Positions 1 through 8,302 of a stretch of DNA of 10,654 nucleotides are shown here, in pieces. The notes beneath the pieces are model-generated. The model saw only the letters and a program-made list of their open reading frames with translations. It searched no databases and was not told the DNA's origin. Origin of the DNA: Azoarcus sp. (GTDB lineage: Bacteria; Pseudomonadota; Gammaproteobacteria; Burkholderiales; Rhodocyclaceae); assembly GCA_031268685.1 (NCBI GenBank), contig JAIRWW010000049.1:1-10654 (forward strand). The letters run 5' to 3'. The position numbers and the translations under genes were made by a program. The first letter of the stretch is position 1, and the number at the start of each line of letters is the position of its first letter.

Positions 1-29
1 TGCTACACTGGATCGCAGAATTCAATAAA

Positions 30-36
30 AGGAGGT
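30..36 (+). promoter_or_regulatory. Strong Shine-Dalgarno of pta
   Basis: AGGAGGT lies directly upstream of the ATG at 41, with five bases between GGAGG and the start. It is a near-perfect anti-16S match and fixes the pta start. No promoter can be judged because only 40 bases precede the gene. Confidence 0.85.
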
Positions 37-40
37 CGTC

Positions 41-1036
41 ATGGATTTTGCTCGCACGATGAAGGAAAAAGCGAAGAAACTGCAAAAGCGGATCGTCCTG
101 CCGGAAGGCGACGAGGAGCGCACGATCGCGGCCGCGGTCGAGCTGGTCAGACAGCGCTATGCCAAGGAGGTGACGCTGCTGGCGGCGCGGGACGAGGTTG
201 TGAAAAACGCCGGGGGCGCGAACCTCGACGGCATCCACATCATCGATCCCACGACCTCGGAATGGCTGCCGGAATTCGCCGAGGAATACTACCAGCTGCG
301 CAAGCACAAGGGCATGACCCCGGAGCAGGCTGCCAAAGACGTTCAGCATTTCCTGCGCTTCGGCGCGATGATGGTGCGGCTCGGAAAAGCGGACGCGCTG
401 GTCTCCGGCGCGCGCTCCGCCACTGCCGACGTGCTGCGCGCGGGCCTCACGGTGATCGGCACCGCGAGCGGCATCAAGACGGCGTCTTCCTGCTTCATCA
501 TGGATTTACACGATGAAAAGTGGGGCGCGGGCGGACTCATGGGATTCGCCGACTGCGCGGTGATGCCCTTGCCCACCGCCGAGCAGCTTGCCGACATCGC
601 CATCGCCAGCGCCGCAACCTTCAAGTCGTTGGTCGGCGCCGAACCCGTGGTTGCGATGCTGTCGTTTTCGACCAAAGGATCGGGCGGCGACCACGAAAAC
701 GTGCTCCGCGTCCAGGAAGGCGCTCGACTCGCCAAGCAAAAGGCGCCGGATCTCCTGCTCGACGGCGAACTTCAGGCCGACGCCGCCCTGATTCCCGCCA
801 TTACCGAGAGAAAAGCGCCCGGCAGCCCGGTCGCCGGCAAGGTCAACACGATCGTCTTCCCCGACTTGGGCGCGGGCAACATCGGCTACAAGCTCGTGCA
901 GCGACTCGCCGGCGCCGACGCGTTCGGCCCGTTCCTGCAAGGCTTCGCCAAACCCATCAGCGACCTGTCGCGCGGCTGCTCGGTCGAGGACATCGTCACC
1001 ACGTCGTGCGTCACGATGGTGCAGGCGGCGGGGTAG
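41..1036 (+). CDS. pta: Phosphate acetyltransferase (phosphotransacetylase), short single-domain form
   Basis: This enzyme interconverts acetyl-CoA plus phosphate and acetyl phosphate plus CoA in the cytosol, usually together with acetate kinase (AckA). The 331 residues match the usual length (about 330) of the compact PTA_PTB-domain enzyme, without the N-terminal DRTGG/CobQ-like extension of the long E. coli type. Visible family motifs are LPEGDEERT near residue 20, SFSTKGS at 208-214, DLLLDGELQADAA around 237-249, KAPGSPVAGK around 260, FPDLGAGNIGYKLVQRL near 275-290 and DLSRGCSVED at 308-317. S310, R311 and D317 line up with the Ser, Arg and Asp that, as I recall, are catalytic in the Methanosarcina thermophila enzyme (S309, R310, D316). 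The start is set by a strong ribosome binding site. Any ackA partner would lie outside the window. The gene is intact and converges on the jet operon, with 39 bases between the stop codons. The family call is firm; the cell's direction of flux cannot be told. Confidence 0.96.
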   Translation: MDFARTMKEKAKKLQKRIVLPEGDEERTIAAAVELVRQRYAKEVTLLAARDEVVKNAGGANLDGIHIIDPTTSEWLPEFAEEYYQLRKHKGMTPEQAAKDVQHFLRFGAMMVRLGKADALVSGARSATADVLRAGLTVIGTASGIKTASSCFIMDLHDEKWGAGGLMGFADCAVMPLPTAEQLADIAIASAATFKSLVGAEPVVAMLSFSTKGSGGDHENVLRVQEGARLAKQKAPDLLLDGELQADAALIPAITERKAPGSPVAGKVNTIVFPDLGAGNIGYKLVQRLAGADAFGPFLQGFAKPISDLSRGCSVEDIVTTSCVTMVQAAG

Positions 1037-1046
1037 TTGGCCGCGT

Positions 1047-1075
1047 CGAACGTTTGTTCCAACATGGAACGTTCG
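1047..1075. terminator. Inverted repeat between convergent pta and jetD, possible bidirectional terminator
   Basis: CGAAC (1047-1051), a 4-base bulge, GTTCC (1056-1060), loop AACAT, GGAAC (1066-1070) and GTTCG (1071-1075) form a 10-bp stem with one bulge. It occupies most of the 39-base gap between the pta stop (1034-1036) and the jetD stop (1076-1078) and abuts the latter. Being nearly symmetric it could stop transcription from both sides. There is no T-run on either strand, so a classical rho-independent terminator is doubtful. Confidence 0.4.
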
Positions 1076-2338
1076 TCATCTGCCCGGTTTATCGGCGTCA
1101 CCAGGATCGAAGGCTTCCTGGTCGATGAAGCGTCCCTGTCTGCGCAGCAGCGGAAGCAGTTCGTCATCGGCATAGGCGCAGCCCGTGCGGCCGGGGTCGG
1201 TTTGCTGCGCCTTGGCAGCCAGTGCCGGCAGGTGGCCTCCTCCGGCAGCCAGCAGGCTTGCCAGGTACGCGTAGCCGGGGTACCAGGCACTGGCCCGGGG
1301 AAATATCTCGCGCAGGCTGGCGAGGATTTGCATACCGGCGTGATCGAGGTCACCGAAGAAATGCACGAGGCACGCCGATGGGCCGTTCCGCTCGTCCTTT
1401 GACTGCTCGAACAGCCAGGATTCAATCGCCGGCAGCGACTCGGCGGACGCCGGCGCGCGCAGGTACAGACGGCAGCCGGCGCGGGAGCGCAACCGGCGCG
1501 CGCTGCCGCGAAAACCCGCCGCATAGACCAGCAGACTATCCGCCCAGGCCGGGGGACGTGTGTCGGCCATGTGTTCGAAGGTGGCCAGATTTTCGATGAA
1601 CAATACGTCCGTAAAAGCCTGGGGCACGGCACCATTGGCGTCTGCTGGCACCAACGCTGGAGGCGGTGCCAGCAGCAACTGGATCGGCGCTTCGGTGAAC
1701 TGGTCTGGCGCAGCGCCGAGCAACCTCAGCAGTTCTTCGCGGTGATCCAGCACCTTGGAGCGGCCCTGGAAAGCTCGCGCAGAGGCTTCGCGCAGGACCA
1801 TCGTCCGACCAGACCGGCACAACGCCATCAAGGTAGTGAGGCTATGGGTGGCCTCTTCCAGCGGCAGACCTTCCATTGGTATCAACGGGCTACGGGCCAG
1901 ATGGTCGAGCACGGCGGCCGGATCGGTCGGGGTCGCCTGTGGGCGCGCTTCCCAGTGCGCAGCCAAGTGTGCCCGCCATTGTTGTCGCCAGCGCCGAGCC
2001 TGCGGGATGTGGTCGGCCCATGCTGCCAGCGCGTCGAAATCGCACAGTTCCAGTCGGGGTTTGCGGTCGATGAAGCCGGCGAATGCGCGCGGCGCTTCCA
2101 GCCGCAAGGCCACCCAACCCGTGGTGCACAGGTCGTCGAGTTGCATTTGCAGCAACTGGATTTGATCGGCTTCCACGGCGTTGTGCAGTTCGGGCGCGGC
2201 TTTGCGATCCAGCGGCAGGCGAACCGGTCCTGGGGCCGTGCTGCGCTCTGCCTTGGTCAGCAGCAGTCGGGCCAGACGCAGGAGAAAGGGAGACGGCGCG
2301 GGCATGGCGGGCGCGACGGGTATCTCGTGCACGTCCAT
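1076..2338 (-). CDS. jetD: Wadjet nuclease subunit JetD (MksG-like; DUF3322 + DUF2220 Toprim)
   Basis: JetD is the DNA-cutting subunit of Wadjet: a dimer related in fold to topoisomerase VI A/Spo11 that cleaves circular DNA trapped by JetABC. The 420-residue length fits. The N-terminal half (about 1-215, rich in Trp, Arg and Leu helices) corresponds to the DUF3322-type arm. The C-terminal Toprim (DUF2220) region carries the two expected metal-binding elements: FIEN with E249, followed by LATFEHMAD, and FFGDLDHAG with D330 and D332. Both acidic centres are intact, so the nuclease should be active. The ATG is two bases after the jetC TAA. GGAG at 2346-2349, inside the jetC end, sits seven bases upstream and supports this start and translational coupling. 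It is the last gene of the operon; its TGA abuts a hairpin shared with convergent pta. Family and motifs are seen directly; the nuclease role is known from Wadjet relatives. Confidence 0.93.
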   Translation of the reverse strand: MDVHEIPVAPAMPAPSPFLLRLARLLLTKAERSTAPGPVRLPLDRKAAPELHNAVEADQIQLLQMQLDDLCTTGWVALRLEAPRAFAGFIDRKPRLELCDFDALAAWADHIPQARRWRQQWRAHLAAHWEARPQATPTDPAAVLDHLARSPLIPMEGLPLEEATHSLTTLMALCRSGRTMVLREASARAFQGRSKVLDHREELLRLLGAAPDQFTEAPIQLLLAPPPALVPADANGAVPQAFTDVLFIENLATFEHMADTRPPAWADSLLVYAAGFRGSARRLRSRAGCRLYLRAPASAESLPAIESWLFEQSKDERNGPSACLVHFFGDLDHAGMQILASLREIFPRASAWYPGYAYLASLLAAGGGHLPALAAKAQQTDPGRTGCAYADDELLPLLRRQGRFIDQEAFDPGDADKPGR

Positions 2339-2340
2339 GG

Positions 2341-5300
2341 TTAAGCTCCAGGGCTGCCGTGGTGGTTGTCAATGCCATTTTTGGCGCCCGGCGCCTGTTC
2401 TCTCTGCCACTGGGCCTGCGCGGCTTCGCGGGCCTCTGTGGCATGCGCATCCCACAGTTGAGCCAGGGCCAAGCGGTTCAGTGTTTTTTCCTGCGCTTCG
2501 CTGATGAACAGTTCCTGGCCATCCCTGCGCGCTATCACCTTGGAGAAGGTAAATTCCTTGTCGAATTCGGGCTTGACCGCGCCGGATTTGGCGGTGGGCA
2601 TGGCTACGACGAGCTGCAATCCCAGTGTCCGCGACAGGAATTGCAGCACGTTGCGCGAGCGCGTTTCGTCCATCTTGGAAAAGGCTTCGTCGCTGAGCAT
2701 CAGGCGCAAAGCGGGGGCTTCATGCCGGTCGCGGCCGAAGTGTCCGAGCGCATGGGCCAGTACGGCCGAGCGCACGACGTAGAACGGGGTCTCCAGTTCG
2801 CCACCCGAGCCGGTGCCCCAGGTGGATAGCCGTGTGGTGCCTACCGGGCTGGTGCGCACGATATCGTAGCGGCGGTAGTTGCGGTAGTCGGCCAATTCGC
2901 GCAGCGCGCGTTCGCTGGCGCCATGGTCGTTGGCCAGCAGCAGACAGCGGATTTCTTCGGCGGTGGCACGTTGTTCGTCTGTAAGCCGGGGCGAGACGAA
3001 AATCGAGCCGCGTTCGTGCTCCAGCCCTTCGATCACGTTTTCGACAGCTTCGAAAAATTCCTGCACCTTTTGCATACGCGGCACCCAGTCCCATTCCAGC
3101 CTGAAGCTGTCGTGGCCGAAGCGGATGTCTTGCAGGTGGCGATTGAGGCGTTGCAGCGTCAGCGCACCTTGTTTGACGTCATCGCGCACTTTGAAGCAAA
3201 AGCTGCTGGTGAAGACGTGGTTGAACTGGGCTTCGGCCTCGCGCAATGCGCGCGCATTGTCGGCCAGGCCGATGGCGCGCTGGCGCCGGGATTGCTCGGC
3301 GATGGCGGCACGGGTGCGTTCGACGACGGGCAGCAGTTCCTCCAGGCGGTCGATACTACGCGGTGGATCGGTCCAGGCGAAGCGTTCGCTGTCGTCGCGC
3401 GCCCCGGACAGGTAGGCACCTACGGCCTGGGCCAGTTCGCGCAGGCTGCGGGGCAGTCCCTCGCGCAGGCTTTGTACGCGGTGGCGCAGCGCGTCCAGGC
3501 TGGGTTCCGGCTTGGTCGCCAGCGTCCGGGCTTCGTCCAGCAATTGAGACTCGATCGCCAGAGTGGGCACAGCACTCACAAAGCGCGCGGCCCAAGTCGC
3601 AGCCTGGGTGCAGGCGATGTCCAGGTCGGGCAGGCAGGCTTCGAGGTCGGTCTTGCGCCGATACAGGTTCCCCAGGGCTTGCTTTGTGGCACCCATCTGT
3701 TCTTTTTCATCGCTGTGTTGCGCGCGGACCGTTTCGATACGTCCATTCAGGTCTTTCTGCTCGGTCAGCAGTGCGTCGATGGCCGATAGATCCAGTGCCT
3801 TGAGCGCTTGTTCGGCATGGGCGTACTGGGCCTGACTCTCCAGCACGGCGAGTACCAACGGTGTCAGCGGCGTGAACACGGGGCCATTGAACATGCGGGT
3901 GATCACTTGCAGCGACTGGCGCAGGGCCGTCATGGTGCGCGTTTCCGCCGCCAGCCGTTTCAGTGCTTCCTCGCACCACTGTCTGCGCCGCTGCCGGGCG
4001 GTTTCGCCAAAGGCCAGTTCGCTCTCCGGCGCCAGGCAGGCGAACAGGCCGTAGCCACGGCTACCCAAGCCTTCTTCCATCAGGCCCTGGGGGGTACGGG
4101 CCAGTTCTTCCTCGCTCTCGACCTTGCGCACCCGGCCGTACTGGGCCATCAGGAAGGCGTTGGCAACCGGGTGTTTGCAGACCAGCTCGTGCAGCACGGC
4201 GCGAGCTTCCATTGGGCGCCCCTCGGTGTCTTCCATCGCCCTGCGGCCTTGTACGACCTTGGGCGAACGCGCGCGGTAGTGCTGCTTCACCAGCCGTGCA
4301 CAGCGCGCTTCCATGCCGGCTTCGACGATGATGGCAAAGCGGTCGCTCCCCATGTAGCCTTCGATGGCGTTTTGCCAGCGGGTGCCAGGGCGGGGTTCCA
4401 CCAGTTGGGCCAGCAGGTTGGGCCGGGCCGCGGGCAGTTCGCGCTCGATCAGCGCCACTGCGTCGTGGGCATCCCTGGGGCCTTGGACACGGCCGGCCTG
4501 AAGGCGACGCAGTTCCGCGTCACGCTGTTCGGTGTCGTCTTTCAATTGGTTCAGATTCATGCCGACATCGGTCAAGGCCTGCAGCACCGCACTCTGCACC
4601 GAGGTTTCGCCGTCGTGGATACCTTGGCGCAAACAGGTCAGTTGCCTATCGAATGCTTCCAGCTCAAAAGCGGGCAGCACCACACTCAGCATGGCGTCGC
4701 GGGCGTAGGCCTCGGCCATGGCAGGCCAGGGTTTGAGGATTGGCTGCGCGGCAGGGCGCAAGGCTTCAACCGCGGCAGCCAGTGCAGGCACGGCCGACAG
4801 ATCCAGTCCCAACAGTTGTTCGAGTTGCACGGCCATTTTGCCAATGCCGCGCGCGGCGTCCTGTACTCGACCCCAGTGCAGCCGGAACTGGTCGGCCTGT
4901 AGCCGGATCTGGTTTTCCAGCGCTTGCTTTTCGCGTGCCACGTCGCTGTCATCCAGACGCTTGTTTACCAAGCGCAGCTGCTCGCGCAACTGGGTTTCCT
5001 GCGCATCGAGCGAGTCCAGCCTGCCTTGCAGTTGCGTCTGTTTCTTATCCTGCGCGGCGATCTGGCGCTGTACCGAGTCCAGTTCGCCCTGTGTTTCGCT
5101 GCGCATTCGCAAGGCGTGGGCAATGGTGGTGGTGACGAAACACCGCACTTCGTCCAACACCTGGTCGGCACTGGCTTGAGCGGCGTCAAGCCGCTCCAGG
5201 TTGAGCGCCAGGCGCTCGGCCTCCAGTTTCAGATTGGCGATGGCGCGCATCAATTCACGCATCCGATCCAGATCTTTGCTGAAATCGTGCGGATCCAGGA

Positions 5301-6024
5301 TCTCGTCTCGAACCAGGTCGTTGACATTGCCCAATTCCTTGTAGGCCATGGCCTTGACCAAGGACTTGGCCGCGCGCGTGGCGTCGTGCTCGCTCACCGC
5401 CGCTTTGCCCATCAACGCGCCATACAGGTGTTGCAGGTAGCCGCCCTTGTCGGGGAAGCGCTGCACCACCGCCGTCGACTTGTTGCCCCCCGCTTGCAGC
5501 CGATGCTGGAGTTGCACGTACAGTTCCTTGAGCGGCAAGGGGGACGCGGTAATCGCTTCGCCCGCGCGGCGCGCCAGATGATCCAGCGATAGCGCGCGGC
5601 GCACGATGAAGAATTGCGGCGCTCCTTGCAGCACGGCGTGCCGGCCATCCTCGAAGGCTTCCGCACCCACCAACGCTGTAAAGGGGTCGGCTTGCTCGCC
5701 CGCTTGTCCGGATGCCTCGAACACGATGCCGGCATAGCTGGTCGAGCGGGTGCGCAGGAATACGCCATCGGCCTGCTGGCCCAGGGCATAGGCGGCCAGT
5801 GTACGGGGTTCCTTGCCACGGCGGCGACTCTGTGTGGACTCGTCCTGGCCGATGTTGAATTGCACCACGTGCTGGTGCGCGGCGGTCAACACGGTTTGGA
5901 TGGCGTCGAGCAGCGTGGACTTGCCCGATCCTGACTCCCCCGTCAGAAGCACGGTGTCGGCGAAGGGCCATTCGCGGTCTTCCAGCGAACCCCAGTGCCA
6001 GGTGAGCAGTTTGGCGATTTTCAA
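2341..6024 (-). CDS. jetC: Wadjet SMC-like ATPase JetC (MksF-type, MukB/SbcC-like)
   Basis: JetC is the SMC motor of Wadjet: two ATPase heads and long coiled-coil arms that extrude DNA loops with JetA and JetB. The 1227 residues show the expected order: Walker A GESGSGKST at 29-37, long Leu/Gln/Arg-rich coiled-coil stretches (about 250-400), a globular hinge-like middle (about 520-650, with WQNAIEGYMGSDRF from W550), a second coiled-coil region (about 680-900), ABC signature SGGE at 1073-1076 and Walker B LMLSDE at 1108-1113, followed by an AFSKMDE D-loop. All ATPase motifs are intact. The start is TTG at 6024, read inside the jetB stop (TTGA overlap). GGAG at 6032-6035 lies seven bases upstream, and no in-frame ATG exists near this end, so TTG is the best start. 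Starting later would remove the KIAKLLTWHW strand that precedes Walker A. It resembles MukB and SbcC only in architecture; the neighbouring genes make JetC firm. Confidence 0.95.
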   Translation of the reverse strand: MKIAKLLTWHWGSLEDREWPFADTVLLTGESGSGKSTLLDAIQTVLTAAHQHVVQFNIGQDESTQSRRRGKEPRTLAAYALGQQADGVFLRTRSTSYAGIVFEASGQAGEQADPFTALVGAEAFEDGRHAVLQGAPQFFIVRRALSLDHLARRAGEAITASPLPLKELYVQLQHRLQAGGNKSTAVVQRFPDKGGYLQHLYGALMGKAAVSEHDATRAAKSLVKAMAYKELGNVNDLVRDEILDPHDFSKDLDRMRELMRAIANLKLEAERLALNLERLDAAQASADQVLDEVRCFVTTTIAHALRMRSETQGELDSVQRQIAAQDKKQTQLQGRLDSLDAQETQLREQLRLVNKRLDDSDVAREKQALENQIRLQADQFRLHWGRVQDAARGIGKMAVQLEQLLGLDLSAVPALAAAVEALRPAAQPILKPWPAMAEAYARDAMLSVVLPAFELEAFDRQLTCLRQGIHDGETSVQSAVLQALTDVGMNLNQLKDDTEQRDAELRRLQAGRVQGPRDAHDAVALIERELPAARPNLLAQLVEPRPGTRWQNAIEGYMGSDRFAIIVEAGMEARCARLVKQHYRARSPKVVQGRRAMEDTEGRPMEARAVLHELVCKHPVANAFLMAQYGRVRKVESEEELARTPQGLMEEGLGSRGYGLFACLAPESELAFGETARQRRRQWCEEALKRLAAETRTMTALRQSLQVITRMFNGPVFTPLTPLVLAVLESQAQYAHAEQALKALDLSAIDALLTEQKDLNGRIETVRAQHSDEKEQMGATKQALGNLYRRKTDLEACLPDLDIACTQAATWAARFVSAVPTLAIESQLLDEARTLATKPEPSLDALRHRVQSLREGLPRSLRELAQAVGAYLSGARDDSERFAWTDPPRSIDRLEELLPVVERTRAAIAEQSRRQRAIGLADNARALREAEAQFNHVFTSSFCFKVRDDVKQGALTLQRLNRHLQDIRFGHDSFRLEWDWVPRMQKVQEFFEAVENVIEGLEHERGSIFVSPRLTDEQRATAEEIRCLLLANDHGASERALRELADYRNYRRYDIVRTSPVGTTRLSTWGTGSGGELETPFYVVRSAVLAHALGHFGRDRHEAPALRLMLSDEAFSKMDETRSRNVLQFLSRTLGLQLVVAMPTAKSGAVKPEFDKEFTFSKVIARRDGQELFISEAQEKTLNRLALAQLWDAHATEAREAAQAQWQREQAPGAKNGIDNHHGSPGA

Positions 6025-6695
6025 GAGGCTTCTCCGGGCGCGACGGGCATCTGGCGGCGGCCCACCAGACGCAAGGCTTCTTCCAGGGCTTCGTCACTGA
6101 CGAAGCTCATCACCGGCCTCAACACAGCCAAGCCCATTTGCATGTCTCCGGCGTTGTCGCCCTCGACGAAGTGCAGCACGCGGTGCTTGCGCAGCTCGCG
6201 CAGCAAGGCCAGGCGCTCGCTGGTCGTGTTGGGCAGTTTGTGCGCCAGCAGCGAGACCACGGCCTGCGACAACTCCTCCAGGCTGATGGCCAGGCGCTCA
6301 TCCACCAACGGACGACGTCCTGTGAGCGCCTCGGTGTAGAGAAAGCGCAGTGCGATCACGGCGGCCACAAAGTCGCGCGACAATCGCGCGCGCAATCGGC
6401 GCACGCCGTCTTCCTCGTCCTCGCCACCGTCTTCGCCGGGCGGATAGAGCCGTAGTAGGCGCGCATCGCTATCGTGCACCAGCACGAAGCCGATGCAGGC
6501 GAACCATTCGCGCAGCAGTTGCTCGCATTGGATGGCGTTGTCATATAGCGCGGCCTCGGGCCGGGAGTGTTCGCGCCACACCACCCCGCTGGACAGCAGC
6601 CGCCCGGCCAGTTCGGCGAAACGCGCAGGTTTGACGATACCGGCGCCTTCGGCATCCAGCCGCTGTTCGATGTACTGCGCCAAGGATTGCAGCAT
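6021..6695 (-). CDS. jetB: Wadjet small winged-helix subunit JetB (MksE-like, DUF4194)
   Basis: JetB is the accessory subunit, related to MukE/MksE (KITE type), that binds the JetA kleisin-like protein and helps hold DNA in the JetABC complex. The 224-residue length is typical of DUF4194. Visible family features are an N-terminal helical part (MLQSLAQYIEQRL), an acidic insert around residues 89-97 (GEDGGEDEED) between the RLYPP strand and the next helix, and a C-terminal winged-helix-like segment with LALLRELRKHRVLHF near 165-179, followed by the strand and helix ending VLRPVMSFVS. No catalytic motifs are expected. The ATG is five bases after the jetA stop (TGA at 6703-6701). No good Shine-Dalgarno is visible, so it is probably translated by coupling to jetA. 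Its TGA overlaps the jetC TTG. Sequence similarity is modest by eye; the position between jetA and jetC makes the call strong. Confidence 0.9.
   Translation of the reverse strand: MLQSLAQYIEQRLDAEGAGIVKPARFAELAGRLLSSGVVWREHSRPEAALYDNAIQCEQLLREWFACIGFVLVHDSDARLLRLYPPGEDGGEDEEDGVRRLRARLSRDFVAAVIALRFLYTEALTGRRPLVDERLAISLEELSQAVVSLLAHKLPNTTSERLALLRELRKHRVLHFVEGDNAGDMQMGLAVLRPVMSFVSDEALEEALRLVGRRQMPVAPGEAS
6032..6035 (-). promoter_or_regulatory. Ribosome binding site that decides the jetC TTG start
   Basis: GGAG on the - strand, seven bases before TTG (6024-6022). It lies inside the last jetB codons. jetD has the same GGAG with the same seven-base spacer (2346-2349), which supports treating both starts as real. 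Confidence 0.6.
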
Positions 6696-6700
6696 GGCGT

Positions 6701-8143
6701 TCAGGGTACCCCGGTTGTTCTGTCGGGCGCCGTATCCGCCGGGGTGGCGCGCAGTTCGTAGTCATCGGCCTGAAAGTAAGGCGTGCGTACTTGTCCTGCC
6801 GTCTTGCGGGCCTGCATCAGGCGCCGCCCTTCGGACGAGCGTGCCGCGCCCACGGCATGCAGCACGCGCACCGCATCCTCGGCTGTATTCACCGGCAGGG
6901 CCGCCAAGCTGATGGGGCCGTCTTTCAAGTGGGGCAACAGGCCTTGCAACACTTGCCGATCGCTGAAAGCGAAGGCTTCGGCTTCGGCCCGTCGCAACAG
7001 CGCGTCCAAGCGGCTGGCCTCGTCCACCACCAGTGGGGCCTGCGCCTGCGCCTCGGCTTCATGATTTCGGACGGTCCAGCGCAGTATGCCGCCGGGCAGG
7101 CGAATTTCGCTGGTGGCCAGACGCCGGGCCAAGGTATCCAGCAGCGATTCGCGGGCGGACTCCGGTTTTTTCTTCAGCCAGGTCATGGTGCGGCCCAGGG
7201 ACGATTCGGCGCTGTAGTCCAGCGAGAGCGCCTGCCGCAGCAGGCTGGTGAAGCGGCGCACGTAGTTGTTCATCTCCGAGCGCAGCATTGGTAGCTTCAG
7301 CCCACAAGCGGCCTCAACCATGCTTTCGATGCGGTCCGTTAACCACAGCAGGGGGCTGCGGCTCTGCGCTGCCTGTTCCAGCCAGGGGGCACGTTGCAGG
7401 AGGTGGGCATCCATCAGGGCGCGTTGCTCACCATCGAGTGCACGCACTTCTTCCAGCACTTCGTTGATTTGGCCGCGGTGACGCTCGGCGGAGTCGGCCA
7501 CCAAGCGCACGGCGTATTCGCGCGCGAAGCGCTTTTCGATGAAATCGTTAAATTCGTTCCAGGCTATCTTTTGCGCCAGCGCCTCTCGCGTCAGACTCTG
7601 GATCAGATGGCGAAAATACTCGATGTCGTCTTGCAGATCCTGCACCACACGACTGGCAAACTCGTGGGCATCCAGCAATTCGTCGGCATCGCGGGTGGCG
7701 ATGAAGGCGAGCAGCGCCTTGCGCGCCGAGCGCATGTTGCGCTGGCGGGTCTTGGCGCGGGAATCGTCCAGATTGGCGAAGGTTTCGCTGAAGGCTTTGC
7801 CCGCGCGGCTAAGCTTGAGCGTAGGTCGCAGGTCGATGGGGTCACGGTAGTCTTCCAACCAACCGTGCTCCTTGAGTTTGCGCAGCAATTCACTGGCGTA
7901 GGTACGCTCTTCTTCGGCACGCACCGCCTGTCCAGTCGCGAAGGCCAAGGCGCGCAGCGCGGGATCGGCCAGCGCGTGCTGGATCACTTCCAGCACCAGT
8001 TCGCGCGTCAGCACTTCGGCATAATCGGCATTGACGCCGTGTACCCGCTCGTGCAATGCGCGCAGGACGGTGGCGCACAGTTCACGATTGTCGTGCGTCA
8101 GGGGGCGGAAGAAGTGCTCGCGGGGCGGGGTGAAGAACATCAT
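6701..8143 (-). CDS. jetA: Wadjet kleisin-like subunit JetA (type II-like JetA family)
   Basis: JetA bridges the JetC heads and carries JetB, much as MukF or MksB-partner kleisins do. The protein has 480 residues and no enzymatic motifs. The N-terminus reads FFTPPREHFFRPLTHDNRELCATVL, close to the FF...L...NRE(I/V)Y pattern I associate with the JetA family of type II Wadjet. The usual type I DUF3375 opening (HPAWRLLRADNAPLIL-like) is absent. The middle (about 125-330) is helical, with RNMRSARKALLAF and DLQDDIEYFRHLIQ. The C-terminal part (from about residue 370) looks like a winged helix, with LDALLRRAEAEAFAFSDRQVLQGLL. Two ATGs (8143 and 8140) are equally possible starts; neither has a convincing Shine-Dalgarno, in contrast to jetC and jetD. 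It is the first gene of the operon. The JetA identity follows from sequence pattern plus gene order; the type II assignment is my inference. Confidence 0.88.
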   Translation of the reverse strand: MMFFTPPREHFFRPLTHDNRELCATVLRALHERVHGVNADYAEVLTRELVLEVIQHALADPALRALAFATGQAVRAEEERTYASELLRKLKEHGWLEDYRDPIDLRPTLKLSRAGKAFSETFANLDDSRAKTRQRNMRSARKALLAFIATRDADELLDAHEFASRVVQDLQDDIEYFRHLIQSLTREALAQKIAWNEFNDFIEKRFAREYAVRLVADSAERHRGQINEVLEEVRALDGEQRALMDAHLLQRAPWLEQAAQSRSPLLWLTDRIESMVEAACGLKLPMLRSEMNNYVRRFTSLLRQALSLDYSAESSLGRTMTWLKKKPESARESLLDTLARRLATSEIRLPGGILRWTVRNHEAEAQAQAPLVVDEASRLDALLRRAEAEAFAFSDRQVLQGLLPHLKDGPISLAALPVNTAEDAVRVLHAVGAARSSEGRRLMQARKTAGQVRTPYFQADDYELRATPADTAPDRTTGVP

Positions 8144-8190
8144 GTTTGCTGTAGGCCAGCAATTGCTTTCGGCAGAAAAGTAGCGGCGGT

Positions 8191-8262
8191 TCAGGAATCC
8201 GAACCCTGGAAGGGTCTCCCTTTGCTGATTTTCAAGACTGACGCCTTCAACTGCTCGGTCAT
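8191..8262 (-). other. Possible short upstream ORF (23 codons) in the jetA leader
   Basis: On the - strand an ATG at 8262 opens a 23-codon frame (MTEQLKASVLKISKGRPFQG..., ending in TGA at 8193-8191), between the candidate promoter and jetA. GGAG is present but only one base from the ATG, which is too close for good initiation. It could be a leader peptide, but a random short ORF is as likely. Confidence 0.15.
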
Positions 8263-8302
8263 GCTCCCTGATACGGCTTTGTCGTGTCTCAAGATGGCGC
8301 GC

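Noticed and set aside
506..940. 144-codon ORF on the - strand inside pta
   Set aside because: Gly- and Val-rich shadow of a clearly real pta gene.
1571..2344. 257-codon ORF on the + strand opposite jetD
   Set aside because: Antisense shadow of jetD, which carries intact Toprim residues on the other strand.
3808..4902. 364-codon ORF on the + strand
   Set aside because: It lies antisense to jetC, which has full-length SMC-like motifs. Its product is rich in His, Gln and Gly without any domain pattern, as expected of a GC-rich shadow frame.
8203..8222. tRNA-like T-arm (GGGTTCGGATTCC) on the - strand in the jetA leader
   Set aside because: The stem pairs poorly, the T-loop is not standard, and no acceptor, D or anticodon arm can be built around it.
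8226..8238. CTTGAAAATC shared by the jetA leader and the jetC start
   Set aside because: A 10-base identity alone; the flanking sequences do not match, so chance is sufficient.
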